64,000 nucleotides of DNA from [Clostridium] saccharolyticum WM1 (GTDB taxonomy: Bacteria > Bacillota > Clostridia > Lachnospirales > Lachnospiraceae): the NCBI RefSeq assembly GCF_000144625.1, contig NC_014376.1, forward strand, positions 558,001-622,000. Reading direction: 5' to 3'. Numbering within the stretch: the first letter of the stretch is position 1; each line of letters starts with the position of its first letter. This document shows positions 34,601 to 41,676 of this stretch, one piece after another. Both the position numbers and the translations under genes were made by a program. Under the pieces are notes generated by a model, which was given only the letters and a program-made list of their open reading frames with translations, was not told the origin of the DNA and searched no databases.

Positions 34601-34661
34601 GCTTCCGATTTATTATTCCCTTATGAGCGGTAAAACGGATAAGAACTTATTGCCGGATTAA
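31602..34661 (+). CDS. RND family efflux pump (HAE-type)
   Basis: 1019 aa, the expected length for a proton-driven RND exporter. First helix (VLKRPVTTILVVLCLFVFGL), large outer domain (FPMLLISSVYPGANPEDV), six-helix cluster around residues 330-480 (VLGVGMMVDNSIVVMES, the TM4 proton-relay Asp pair region), second outer domain and second helix cluster (GTVVNSGILYVDT, ARLRP-like ATRLRPILMTTLTT). A short tandem repeat MSRMSRMSRMSS is at about 644-655. In the operon after the MFP gene. Substrate unknown. Confidence 0.94.
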   Translation: MGITKGVLKRPVTTILVVLCLFVFGLSSVLSSKMELTPEMNFPMLLISSVYPGANPEDVNDLVTRPVEEAVGTLSGIKNVQSSSQENVSIVVLEYEYGSDMNKAYSDLKKKMDNLDLPDDVETPSVMEFNINEMPVVTLAVKDPSQNNLYNYVNDKIVPEFEKISSVASVGMSGGQKGYVSVRLIPEKMNQYHLTMNSISQAIKAADFTYPAGNTGVGKRDLSVSTGVEVGSVESLKKVPVVAGDGKTIYMEDIADITSTSESQEAIGRYNGEDTITLSINKQQKNSAVDVSKSVTRTIETLKREFPNLDIVVIDDTSDQITSALNSVKNTMVMAVVISMIIIFLFFGDIKASLIVGSSIPVSILVSLILMAAMGFSLNVITMSSIVLGVGMMVDNSIVVMESCFRSQKGTGFREYMQAALEGTGVVLQSILGGTITTCVVFIPLALLEGLTGQMFKPLGYTIVFCMLASLLSAITIVPLCYSRFRPVEKQNSPMGGLVKALQNGYRRIVDKLLNRRAAVMIVSVLLLISSFVLATRLGFELMPEVDQGTITVTAEIKPGLKVEEADKILKKLEDIVTSEEDLKSYMVSYGGSGLSFSGAKNGTLTAYLKSDRKLSTNQMVNKWKKAMNQLPDCNVTVESTSSMSRMSRMSRMSSKKDFEVILQSSQLDKLKSVSKQMVDELTQNPQLIKVHSDLENAAPVVKVRVDPIKAAAEGIAPSSIGSLLNGMLSGTKASTMDVAGQEVDIKVEYPEDSYDTLDKVEGIMIPNSSGGSVALTDIADIGYEDSPTAINRKNKQYLVTITGSFTDVVKTAKDKEAAKKNIDETIVNKYLNDMVTRAKNSEDESMQEEFSSLFKAIATAIFLIFIVMAAQFESPKFSLMVMTTIPFSLIGSFGFLAAAGVAISMPSLLGFLMLIGTVVNSGILYVDTVNQYRATMDKRTALIEAGATRLRPILMTTLTTVVAMIPMAMAIGKNGETMQGLALVNVGGLTASTILSLLMLPIYYSLMSGKTDKNLLPD
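33531..33565 (+). repeat. 9-bp coding tandem repeat in the RND gene
   Basis: ATGAGCAGA repeated nearly four times (33531-33565), encoding (Met-Ser-Arg)n within an outer-domain loop. In-frame unit length means that slippage would change the loop without breaking the protein. Confidence 0.85.
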
Positions 34662-34667
34662 AAGGCT

Positions 34668-34704
34668 GCAGGGAACCGGGTCTTTTATAAATCCGGTTCC
34701 CTGC
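34668..34704 (+). other. stable hairpin between the RND and first TolC-like genes
   Basis: GCAGGGAACCGG (34668-34679) pairs perfectly with CCGGTTCCCTGC (34693-34704) around a T-rich loop. No T-run follows, so it is not a clean terminator. It may reduce or process the transcript before the TolC-like genes, or part-terminate it. Confidence 0.5.
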
Positions 34705-34794
34705 TGGAAGAAAGTGGATTTCATCTTCTAAGCATGATATGTTAATATATTGGCAGGAATACAGCATAAAAATCCCAGTTAAGGAGGATTAAGG

Positions 34795-35946
34795 ATGAGA
34801 AAATGGAAACAGATAGGTGCATGTTGTCTTGCGGCAGTGCTTGCTGTCATGGGCCCGGCATCCACAGCCTGGGCCGGAAGCCCGGAGTTTGCAAGAACTC
34901 CTGAAGAATGGGCAAGGCTCAGGGATAATGTGATGGAATACGAAGAACTGGCTGGCCTGATCCGTGAATATAATGTGTCAGTCCAGAAAAACCAGTTGGA
35001 TATGAATGACAAGAAAAAGGATGACCGGATCACCAGTGATCAGAATGCCCAGTATTACCGGGATGCGGCCTATGATTACAGAAGCAACATCTCAGGAGAA
35101 GATCCCTACAGCGATGCAAGCAATGCGGCAAATGCCAACCGGGCGGAAGCTGCGGCAGATTCCAATGTGGAGGATATAAAGGTATACCAGCTTACCTATG
35201 ACCAGGAGGAAGCCAATCTAGTGGCATCGGCTCAATCCGCGATGGTCACATATTTTCAGCAGAAGTATGAGCTGGAGAGTACAAAAAGCAGCCTGGAGCT
35301 TTTGGCGGCTGTGTACCAGTCTACGCTGGTAAGACAGAGTGCGGGCATGGCTACCCAGGCGGATGTGCTGGGGGCCCTGGAGAGTGTTCAGAGTACTCAG
35401 ACTTCCATCGACAAGCTGACTTCCTCTATCGAAGAGACCAGACAGAAGCTTTGCGTCATGCTGGGCTGGAAATACAACGATATGCCGGAGATCAGGGAAA
35501 TACCTGCTGTGAACATGGAACGCATTGCGGCCATGAATCCCGACACAGATAAGGAAGCTGCTTTAAGCAACAACTATACCTTAAAGATCAATAAAAGAAA
35601 GCTGGAAAATGCCGTGGGGGATGTGACGAAGCAGACCTTGAACAGGACCATTGCCAGCAATGAACAGAATATCGGTTCCGATGTGACAAAATGTTACCGG
35701 GCTGTTCTTCAGGCAAAGGCGGCTTACGACCAGGCAGGAGCAGAACTTGCCCTGGAAACTAAAAATATGGATACAGCACAGAGGAAATTCGACTTGGGCT
35801 CTTTGAGCAGACTGGATTATGTAAAGCAGAAAAATGCCTATGATACAAAGAACATTGCCATGAAGACAGCAGAGCTTACTTTGTTCCAGGCGGTTCAGAA
35901 TTATGATAATGCAGTAAACGGACTGGCTTCGGCAGGAGGTTTATAA
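34795..35946 (+). CDS. TolC-like exported protein 1
   Basis: 383 aa with an N-terminal signal peptide (AAVLAVMGPASTAWA, cleavage after AWA near 27). The remainder is almost all alpha-helical with the outer-membrane-efflux-protein pattern: two long repeats, each with AxLVxQSAGMATQADVLGA-like and RKFDLGSLSRLDYVKQKNAY segments typical of TolC family helices. No lipobox. In a monoderm there is no outer membrane to span, so it may act as a helical tunnel or wall-associated extension of the MFP-RND pump. AAGGAGG precedes ATG 34795. Four bases to the next gene. Confidence 0.85.
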   Translation: MRKWKQIGACCLAAVLAVMGPASTAWAGSPEFARTPEEWARLRDNVMEYEELAGLIREYNVSVQKNQLDMNDKKKDDRITSDQNAQYYRDAAYDYRSNISGEDPYSDASNAANANRAEAAADSNVEDIKVYQLTYDQEEANLVASAQSAMVTYFQQKYELESTKSSLELLAAVYQSTLVRQSAGMATQADVLGALESVQSTQTSIDKLTSSIEETRQKLCVMLGWKYNDMPEIREIPAVNMERIAAMNPDTDKEAALSNNYTLKINKRKLENAVGDVTKQTLNRTIASNEQNIGSDVTKCYRAVLQAKAAYDQAGAELALETKNMDTAQRKFDLGSLSRLDYVKQKNAYDTKNIAMKTAELTLFQAVQNYDNAVNGLASAGGL

Positions 35947-35949
35947 AAG

Positions 35950-37146
35950 ATGAGAAAGAAAGGCTATTTACCTGCCTGTATGGCAGTGACCCTTGCTCTC
36001 TCCTCCGCTTTGCCGGTTTATGGGGCAGCAGGACCCGGACAGACGGTAATATCCATTCCAGCCGGGATGACGGAGGAACAATGGAACAAACTCCAGGATC
36101 AGACCATAGAATTTGAAGAGCTCTCAGACAGGGTAAGGTATTTTAACCCAGACTTACAGAACATTGTTGATTCCGCAGGAAATGAGAAGAGCAACCAGCA
36201 GTACGTCTATGACGAGATGAAAATATATATCCGGGATCTCAATGACAATGCCAAATCCCTGAAAGATTCAGGTGCCGCAGATACCGACGCCGGAAAGCAG
36301 GCATATCAGGCTTTAAAAGATGCGGTTAAGAAACTGAATAACGGTGCTGAGACTCTGGACAAAGTGATCAAACGGATTGATAAAGGGGTCAATAAAAACG
36401 TAGACCGCTATTCCAAAACCTTCTCTTCTGCCGTAGGCCAGATCATGATAGGCTATAACAGCGCCCTGGCTAACCGGGCAATGGTCCAGAAGGTGCTGGA
36501 CGTCAGCAAGGCAGGCTATGAAGCCCAGACCTTAAGCTTTCAGCAGGGCATGGCCACGGAAGCAGATGTCCTGGAAGCCAATAAAGGAGTGCTGGCGGCG
36601 CAGGCCTCACTGGAACAGCTTGATAACACCATTGACGGCCTGAAACGTTCCCTGTGCCTGATGACCGGATATCCGGCAGATGCAGAGATTCAGATCGGAG
36701 GGATTCCTCAGCTGGATCTTTCCCATATTTCTTCCCTGAACCTGGAGGCGGACACGGCAATGGCTCTGGGAAATAATTACACTTTGATTGAGAAGCGCCA
36801 CGGAGGGTCCGGCCGGACGACCACAGGCGTGAAAAACAAGGAAGCCAGTCTTTCTGAGGAAGAGCAGAATGTTACGGTTGCCATGCAGTCCTATTACCAG
36901 GGAATCCTTCAGGCGAAGTCCGCTTATGATGCTGCCTGTACCTCTTATGAGAAAGCGGTCCTGGAAAAGAATAAGGCAGACCGTTCCTATCGGCTGGGCA
37001 TGGTGAGCAAGTTGGGCTATCTCCAGTCCCAGATGGCATTTTTACAGGCCGAGGGTGCAAAGGAGAGCGCTTATAACACCCTGTATCAGGCCTATGATAC
37101 GTACCGCTGGGCGGTGGAGGGGATCATTAATTCTTCGGAACAGTAG
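35950..37146 (+). CDS. TolC-like exported protein 2
   Basis: 398 aa, signal peptide (ACMAVTLALSSALPVYGA). Paralogue of the preceding gene: the same order of helices, LSFQQGMATEADVLEANKG and RSYRLGMVSKLGYLQSQMAF aligned with the first protein's QSAGMATQADVLGA and RKFDLGSLSRLDYVKQ. Residues about 50-150 are more coiled-coil in character than in the first copy. The two tandem copies may form a hetero-oligomer. Its 3' end overlaps the convergent spoIIR gene by 20 bases, and no terminator separates them. Confidence 0.85.
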   Translation: MRKKGYLPACMAVTLALSSALPVYGAAGPGQTVISIPAGMTEEQWNKLQDQTIEFEELSDRVRYFNPDLQNIVDSAGNEKSNQQYVYDEMKIYIRDLNDNAKSLKDSGAADTDAGKQAYQALKDAVKKLNNGAETLDKVIKRIDKGVNKNVDRYSKTFSSAVGQIMIGYNSALANRAMVQKVLDVSKAGYEAQTLSFQQGMATEADVLEANKGVLAAQASLEQLDNTIDGLKRSLCLMTGYPADAEIQIGGIPQLDLSHISSLNLEADTAMALGNNYTLIEKRHGGSGRTTTGVKNKEASLSEEEQNVTVAMQSYYQGILQAKSAYDAACTSYEKAVLEKNKADRSYRLGMVSKLGYLQSQMAFLQAEGAKESAYNTLYQAYDTYRWAVEGIINSSEQ

Positions 37147-37774
37147 GCTTTGGCTTGCTGGAAAGCAGCTCCGCCAGCTTAAAACGGATATGGATCTTCG
37201 GGCTTTCCCGGCTGATCCTCTTATAATCAGATTCATCCATGGAGCTTCTTAAGATTTCTTTGGAAGTATCCGGTACAACTGCATAGGAAGAATCTGTAAA
37301 ACAAAGAGGAGGATAAAGGACGCACCACCAGTTGCGTCCTTTTCCTTCGCCTATTTTTACACGGACAGCCTCATAATTACCGCAGGGAAATACCATGTCA
37401 CCATAGGTTTTGGTAGGAAAATAACAATTGGTCAGTTCCATATGTGCAGGATAATCATATCCCAGTTTTTTCATGTAGTGTTCTGCCTTTTTTTCCAGGC
37501 TGTCCTTGTGGGAAAGGACATAGCTTTTTGTTTCCTCCAGGGATGCTTTTTCTCCCAGTTCCTCATAAATTGAATTGAGCAGCATGGTGCGCACTTTTAA
37601 TTTCAGGTTCTGGTCATCAGAACGGTCGCTGTTTGCCAATACGTGAAAGCGCAGGATTTCCGGAGCGATCCTTGCGGCCAGGGCTTCCTCTTCCCGCCTT
37701 CCCCCTGACAGGGTCAGTAAAAATGCAATCAGAAAACAGGTAATACATAAGCATAAATCACGTTTCTGTTTCAT
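37127..37774 (-). CDS. spoIIR: stage II sporulation protein R
   Basis: Secreted signal made in the forespore under sigma-F that triggers SpoIIGA to process pro-sigma-E in the mother cell. 215 aa from ATG 37774 (AAAAGGAGG before it). N-terminal hydrophobic segment LCLCITCFLIAFLLTLSGG, then the family text PEILRFHVLANSDRSDDQNLKLKVR and GRNWWCVLYPPLCF. It shows that the organism is an endospore former. A sigma-F-like promoter is at 37808-37837. Confidence 0.93.
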   Translation of the reverse strand: MKQKRDLCLCITCFLIAFLLTLSGGRREEEALAARIAPEILRFHVLANSDRSDDQNLKLKVRTMLLNSIYEELGEKASLEETKSYVLSHKDSLEKKAEHYMKKLGYDYPAHMELTNCYFPTKTYGDMVFPCGNYEAVRVKIGEGKGRNWWCVLYPPLCFTDSSYAVVPDTSKEILRSSMDESDYKRISRESPKIHIRFKLAELLSSKPKPTVPKN

Positions 37775-37803
37775 TGGTGTTCCTCCTTTTTTCTGGAATC
37801 TAT

Positions 37804-37831
37804 TTGTAATTGTTACCATATGTGCTATAAT
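37804..37831 (+). promoter_or_regulatory. sigma-A promoter of ddl
   Basis: TTGTAA (37804-37809), 16-base spacer, extended TGCTATAAT ending at 37831. It is 40 bases before ddl. The region overlaps the spoIIR promoter on the other strand. Confidence 0.7.
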
Positions 37832-37837
37832 ATAAAC
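37808..37837 (-). promoter_or_regulatory. sigma-F/G-like promoter of spoIIR
   Basis: On the minus strand GTTTA (37837-37833), 15-base spacer, GGTAACAATT (37817-37808). The known sigma-F pattern is GYATA-N15-GGNNANAHTR; this fits 4/5 and 9/10. It lies 33 bases before the spoIIR start. Confidence 0.65.
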
Positions 37838-37871
37838 ACTGTAAAATTGAGAAATTTGTAAGGAGATCAAA

Positions 37872-38936
37872 ATGGGTAGAAAAACTGCGGTTGTATTATT
37901 TGGCGGCCAGTCATCAGAGCATATTGTATCCTGCATGTCGGTAGTCAATGTGATTAACCATATAGATAGAGAAAAGTATGAGGTTGCTTTGATTGGAATC
38001 ACAGAAGAGGGCCGGTGGATCAAGACAGATTCTGTAGAAGATATTGAAACGGGCACATGGAAAAACGGGACCGTTTCTGCTGTCATTTCTCCTGATGCCA
38101 CTATGGGAGGCATAATCTTACTGGATGGGGAAAAAACAGAAGTACTTAAGGCTGATGTGGTATTCCCTGTGCTTCATGGACTTCTGGGAGAGGATGGAAC
38201 CGTACAGGGGCTTTTAGAACTGGCAAGAATTCCTTATGTGGGCTGCGGAGTACTGTCTTCTGCTGTTTCCATGGATAAACTATATACGAAGATTATTGTA
38301 GATGACCTGGGAGTCACTCAGGCGGCCTATGTACCGGTGATGCGCCATGACTTAAAGGATATGGATTTGGTGGTAGGTAAGGTGGAGGAAAGGTTCTCTT
38401 ACCCTGTGTTTGTAAAGCCCTCCAATGCAGGCTCATCAAAGGGTGTGAGCCGGGCAGAGGATCGGAAAGAGCTTATGGAAGCCTTGACGGAGGCAGCGGT
38501 CCACGACCGCAAGATTCTGGTGGAAGAGATGATCGTAGGCCGGGAGATCGAATGCGCTGTGTTTGGAGGGGGAAATCTGCCGGCGGAAGCTTCCGGGGTA
38601 GGAGAGATCCTTGCTGCAGCGGAATTTTATGACTTTGATGCCAAATATTACAACTCTGATTCCAGAACAGTAGTGGACCCGGTGCTGCCTGAGGGGGCTG
38701 CAGAACGGGTGAAAGAAGCTGCCAAGGCGATTTTCCAGGCAGTGGATGGTTACGGCCTGGCCAGAGTGGACTTTTTTGTAAAAGAGGACGGCAGTGTGGT
38801 ATTCAACGAGATCAATACCATGCCCGGATTTACGGCCATCAGCATGTATCCCATGCTTTGGGAAGCGGCCGGAATGAATAAGGATGAGTTGGTGGGCCGT
38901 CTTATGGAGCATGCGATGGACCGTTACCGGTTATAA
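37872..38936 (+). CDS. ddl: D-alanine--D-alanine ligase
   Basis: ATP-grasp enzyme that makes the D-Ala-D-Ala dipeptide for peptidoglycan. 354 aa. N-terminal VLFGGQSSEHIVSCMS, ATP-grasp loop KPSNAGSSKGVSR (about 180-192), AEFYDFDAKYYNSDS with the Tyr loop typical of D-Ala rather than D-lactate ligases, and FNEINTMPGF metal-binding end. Vancomycin-type ligase text is absent. The peptidoglycan racemase murI follows, so ddl-murI-DUF1934 form a cell-wall unit. Confidence 0.95.
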   Translation: MGRKTAVVLFGGQSSEHIVSCMSVVNVINHIDREKYEVALIGITEEGRWIKTDSVEDIETGTWKNGTVSAVISPDATMGGIILLDGEKTEVLKADVVFPVLHGLLGEDGTVQGLLELARIPYVGCGVLSSAVSMDKLYTKIIVDDLGVTQAAYVPVMRHDLKDMDLVVGKVEERFSYPVFVKPSNAGSSKGVSRAEDRKELMEALTEAAVHDRKILVEEMIVGREIECAVFGGGNLPAEASGVGEILAAAEFYDFDAKYYNSDSRTVVDPVLPEGAAERVKEAAKAIFQAVDGYGLARVDFFVKEDGSVVFNEINTMPGFTAISMYPMLWEAAGMNKDELVGRLMEHAMDRYRL

Positions 38937-38963
38937 GATATTTTATATGCGGGAAAGGACCGG

Positions 38964-39057
38964 CCTGCGGCATACCTTTATGCCCAGAAGCAGGGCGGAA
39001 AAGAGAAATGCCTGCGGCATACCTTTATGCCTAACAAGCAGGGCGGAAAAGAGGAAA
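38964..39057 (+). repeat. tandem 47-bp repeat with GGCATACCTTTATGCC hairpins before murI
   Basis: Two copies of a 47-bp unit, CCTGCGGCATACCTTTATGCC followed after a few bases by GCAGGGCGGAAAAGAG. Each holds a perfect hairpin (38969-38984 and 39016-39031) and ends in a purine-rich RBS-like stretch; the second copy supplies the murI ribosome binding site. A third hairpin copy precedes ppiB (21913). Confidence 0.8.
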
Positions 39058-39061
39058 TGGA

Positions 39062-39880
39062 ATGGCAGACAGAAATTCGCCCATAGGGGTGTTTGATTCC
39101 GGTGTAGGCGGCCTTACGGTCGCCAGGGAGATTATGCGGCAGATGCCGGATGAAAGGATTGTATATTTCGGAGATACGGCAAGAGTACCCTATGGCAGCA
39201 AATCCTGCAGCACAGTGATCCGCTTTACCAGGCAGATCATCCGTTTTTTGCTGACCCAGGATGTAAAGGCGATTGTGATCGCCTGCAATACCGCTACCGC
39301 CTGCGCTTTGGAAGCGGTGGAAAAAGAAGTGGAAATTCCCATTGTTGGTGTAATCCATGCAGGGGCAAGGACCGCCGTAGACTCCACAAAAAACGGGAAG
39401 ATCGGCATCATTGGAACGGAAGGGACCATACGGAGCGGGGTCTACACCAGAGTAATGAAAGAAATGAGAGAGGATATCGATGTGACAGGAAAGCCGTGTC
39501 CTCTTTTGGTTCCCCTGGTGGAGGAAGGGCTTTTGCATGATTCCGTTACGGATGAAATCGCTTCCAGATATTTAAGTGAATTAAAGGGAAAATATATAGA
39601 CACACTGGTATTGGGCTGCACCCATTATCCCCTGCTGCGTTCTACGGTTGGAAGGCTTATGGGGCCAGAGGTGACTTTGGTGAACCCTGCCTATGAAACT
39701 GCCCTGGAATTAAAACAGATTCTAGAAGGAAAAGACCTTCTGTGCGGGCAGGAAAGCAATGATGTGGAAAAATACCACTTTTATGTCAGCGACCTGGCAG
39801 AGAAATTCACCAGCTTTGCCGCTTCCATTCTTCCGGGACAGGTAAAAGAGACAAAGCAAATAAACATTGAGGAGTACTAA
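39062..39880 (+). CDS. murI: glutamate racemase
   Basis: Cofactor-independent racemase that supplies D-glutamate to peptidoglycan. 272 aa. Catalytic cysteines are in AIVIACNTATA and LVLGCTHYPLL, with N-terminal IGVFDSGVGGLTV and YFGDTARVPYGSKS. AAAAGAGGAAATGG precedes ATG 39062. It lies behind ddl and a tandem hairpin leader. Both genes feed Lipid II synthesis. Confidence 0.95.
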   Translation: MADRNSPIGVFDSGVGGLTVAREIMRQMPDERIVYFGDTARVPYGSKSCSTVIRFTRQIIRFLLTQDVKAIVIACNTATACALEAVEKEVEIPIVGVIHAGARTAVDSTKNGKIGIIGTEGTIRSGVYTRVMKEMREDIDVTGKPCPLLVPLVEEGLLHDSVTDEIASRYLSELKGKYIDTLVLGCTHYPLLRSTVGRLMGPEVTLVNPAYETALELKQILEGKDLLCGQESNDVEKYHFYVSDLAEKFTSFAASILPGQVKETKQINIEEY

Positions 39881-39893
39881 AGGAGTTTTGACT

Positions 39894-40340
39894 ATGACAA
39901 GAGATGTTCTCATCAGCATCAGCGGAATGCAGATCGCAGAGGATGACAGCAATTCCGTTGAGATGATAACGGCCGGTGATTATTTCCTGAAAAACGGCAA
40001 TCACTACATCCTGTATGACGAGATCCAGGAAGATACAGGGGGAGTGACAAGGAACACCATTAAAATCCGCCAATCTGGGCTTGACATTATAAAACGCGGT
40101 ACCTCCAGCGTTCATATGACCTTTGAAAAAGATAAAAAAAATATGTCCTGTTATGCAACCCCCTTTGGTGAGCTGATGATCGGGATCAGCACAAAGGATA
40201 TTCTGATTGATGAAGAAGAAGACCGTTTAAAGGTAAGGGTGGCCTATTCTCTTGATATAAATTACCAGCATGTGTCGGAATGCAACATTGTGCTGGATAT
40301 TCACTCCAAGGCCACAGCGGATTTCCGACTTCTGAACTAA
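39894..40340 (+). CDS. DUF1934 (YwiB-like) protein
   Basis: 148 aa, calycin-like beta-barrel predicted for the family (RDVLISISGMQ at the N terminus, MTFEKDKKNMSCYATPFGELMI in the middle). I start at ATG 39894, which AAAGGAG fits, not the earlier ATG at 39867 inside murI. Third gene of the ddl-murI unit; homologues in Bacilli are near argS. Function unknown. Confidence 0.85.
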   Translation: MTRDVLISISGMQIAEDDSNSVEMITAGDYFLKNGNHYILYDEIQEDTGGVTRNTIKIRQSGLDIIKRGTSSVHMTFEKDKKNMSCYATPFGELMIGISTKDILIDEEEDRLKVRVAYSLDINYQHVSECNIVLDIHSKATADFRLLN

Positions 40341-40376
40341 AAAAGACATATGCCATTTTGGCATTATGCCTTTTTT
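40341..40376 (+). terminator. intrinsic terminator
   Basis: CATATGCC (40347-40354), loop ATTTT, GGCATTATG (40360-40368), then CCTTTTTT. An A-run on the left makes it partly bidirectional. It separates the cell-wall unit from the convergent ATPase gene. Confidence 0.75.
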
Positions 40377-40382
40377 AATCCT

Positions 40383-41603
40383 TTAGGGAAAGCATTCTTT
40401 TAGTAAAGGGATCGCTCCGTATTTTCCTAAAAGATAGTCCTTGGAAAAACTGGCGTCAGACCGGACCTTTATGTCTGCCAGGGTGTAGAGTCTGGATTCA
40501 TGATACTCATTCATATCTACGAAAGCGACTTCATCACGGCGGAACTGCTGGTTATTTAATATGGAAATATCATAGGTTGTAAACAGGATCTGTATGTTTA
40601 TATTTTTATCCTGCTGAAAGGTGTCAATAAAAAATTTTATTACAGCTGGATGGAATTCGTTTGATATATTATCAATGATCAGAACGCCTCCCCTTTGGGA
40701 CAGATGGTATACCTGTATGAATAATTGAAGATATTTCATTGTGCCCAGGGACACTTTTGTATAATCCATATACTGCATCCGGTACTGGCCGGTGTCCCGG
40801 GATTTCACCAGGTATCCAAGTTTCGGGACCCCCTTATCAACAATAAATTCTTCTGCGGGGATTCCCAGTTTTCTTAGCTGGGCCAATGCATAATTAAGGG
40901 CGTCCGGATTTTCAAGGGCCTTGTATACCCTTCCATCCATAATCAAATGACCTGCAAGCTGAAATGGTTCAAGGAAATCGCAGTAATAAGCGATCTGCTT
41001 GGAAAAAAAGGTTTCAAAAGGTTCCATAAAGGCCGTGATTTCAGGAATATCAAGGCAAGATAAGATCGAACAGAATAAACGGTCCTGATGAGGGTGGATC
41101 CCTGCCTTCTGGCGCAGGACCTTTTCATATTGTCGTCCAATGGTAATCTCATCCTCATTCCGCGTAAATACCACATGATTGTCCACAGCCATATTTTCCG
41201 TGAGAATTTTCCTGTTGAGGACAGAAAAGCCGTATTCATAGACCCGCTGTCCGCTGATAAAGGAAAGTTCCATTTCCGTGGGCTGAGTATTGGTTTCCTC
41301 ATCCAGGAACGGAAGGATCTTGTCCAAAGAACTGATCTGAAGGAGGGACATAAAATGTTTTCTAGGAATGTCTTCCATTGAAAAAAGCTGCCAGAAAATA
41401 AACGAATGGAAGCTGGTAAAGGCGAGAAAAAGATTGGTTTTCCCGCTGGAGTTAGCCCCATATACGGCTAGTGTTTTAATCAGTTTTTTATTGCCTGCCT
41501 TTACCAGATGGTCTGGGTGTTCCTTGTAATTAACCGCCTTCATATCAATATAAGTTTCATCCAGAAAGGAACGGAAGTTTTTAAAGCGAAAAGAAATTAT
41601 CAT
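40383..41603 (-). CDS. AAA15-type ATPase with degenerate Walker B
   Basis: 406 aa, related to the AAA15/OLD-like group of defence and DNA-linked ATPases (RloC/AbiLi-like). N-terminal SFRFKNFRSFLDE, Walker A YGANSSGKTNLF near 50, ABC-like signature SLGTMKYLQLF near 290, and LIIDNISNEFHP at the Walker B place. The Glu normally following the Asp is Asn and the later ATHN/His switch reads FTTYD, so hydrolysis may be lost or altered. No nuclease domain (no TOPRIM) is seen. It is followed upstream on its strand by two recombinase genes after 73 bases. AAAAGGAGG precedes ATG 41603. Confidence 0.82.
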   Translation of the reverse strand: MIISFRFKNFRSFLDETYIDMKAVNYKEHPDHLVKAGNKKLIKTLAVYGANSSGKTNLFLAFTSFHSFIFWQLFSMEDIPRKHFMSLLQISSLDKILPFLDEETNTQPTEMELSFISGQRVYEYGFSVLNRKILTENMAVDNHVVFTRNEDEITIGRQYEKVLRQKAGIHPHQDRLFCSILSCLDIPEITAFMEPFETFFSKQIAYYCDFLEPFQLAGHLIMDGRVYKALENPDALNYALAQLRKLGIPAEEFIVDKGVPKLGYLVKSRDTGQYRMQYMDYTKVSLGTMKYLQLFIQVYHLSQRGGVLIIDNISNEFHPAVIKFFIDTFQQDKNINIQILFTTYDISILNNQQFRRDEVAFVDMNEYHESRLYTLADIKVRSDASFSKDYLLGKYGAIPLLKECFP

Positions 41604-41617
41604 GGTATATTATCCTC

Positions 41618-41629
41618 CTTTTCGAAATT
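41618..41629 (-). repeat. inverted repeat CTTTTCGAAATT, left copy
   Basis: Reverse complement of AATTTCGAAAAG at 43573-43584. The pair flanks both tyrosine recombinase genes in inverted orientation. An 11-bp partial copy lies at 43467-43477. Confidence 0.55.
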
Positions 41630-41676
41630 ATACTGTAAAATTATGTAAAAATAAACAAGAATGCAAAAAAAGTTGA

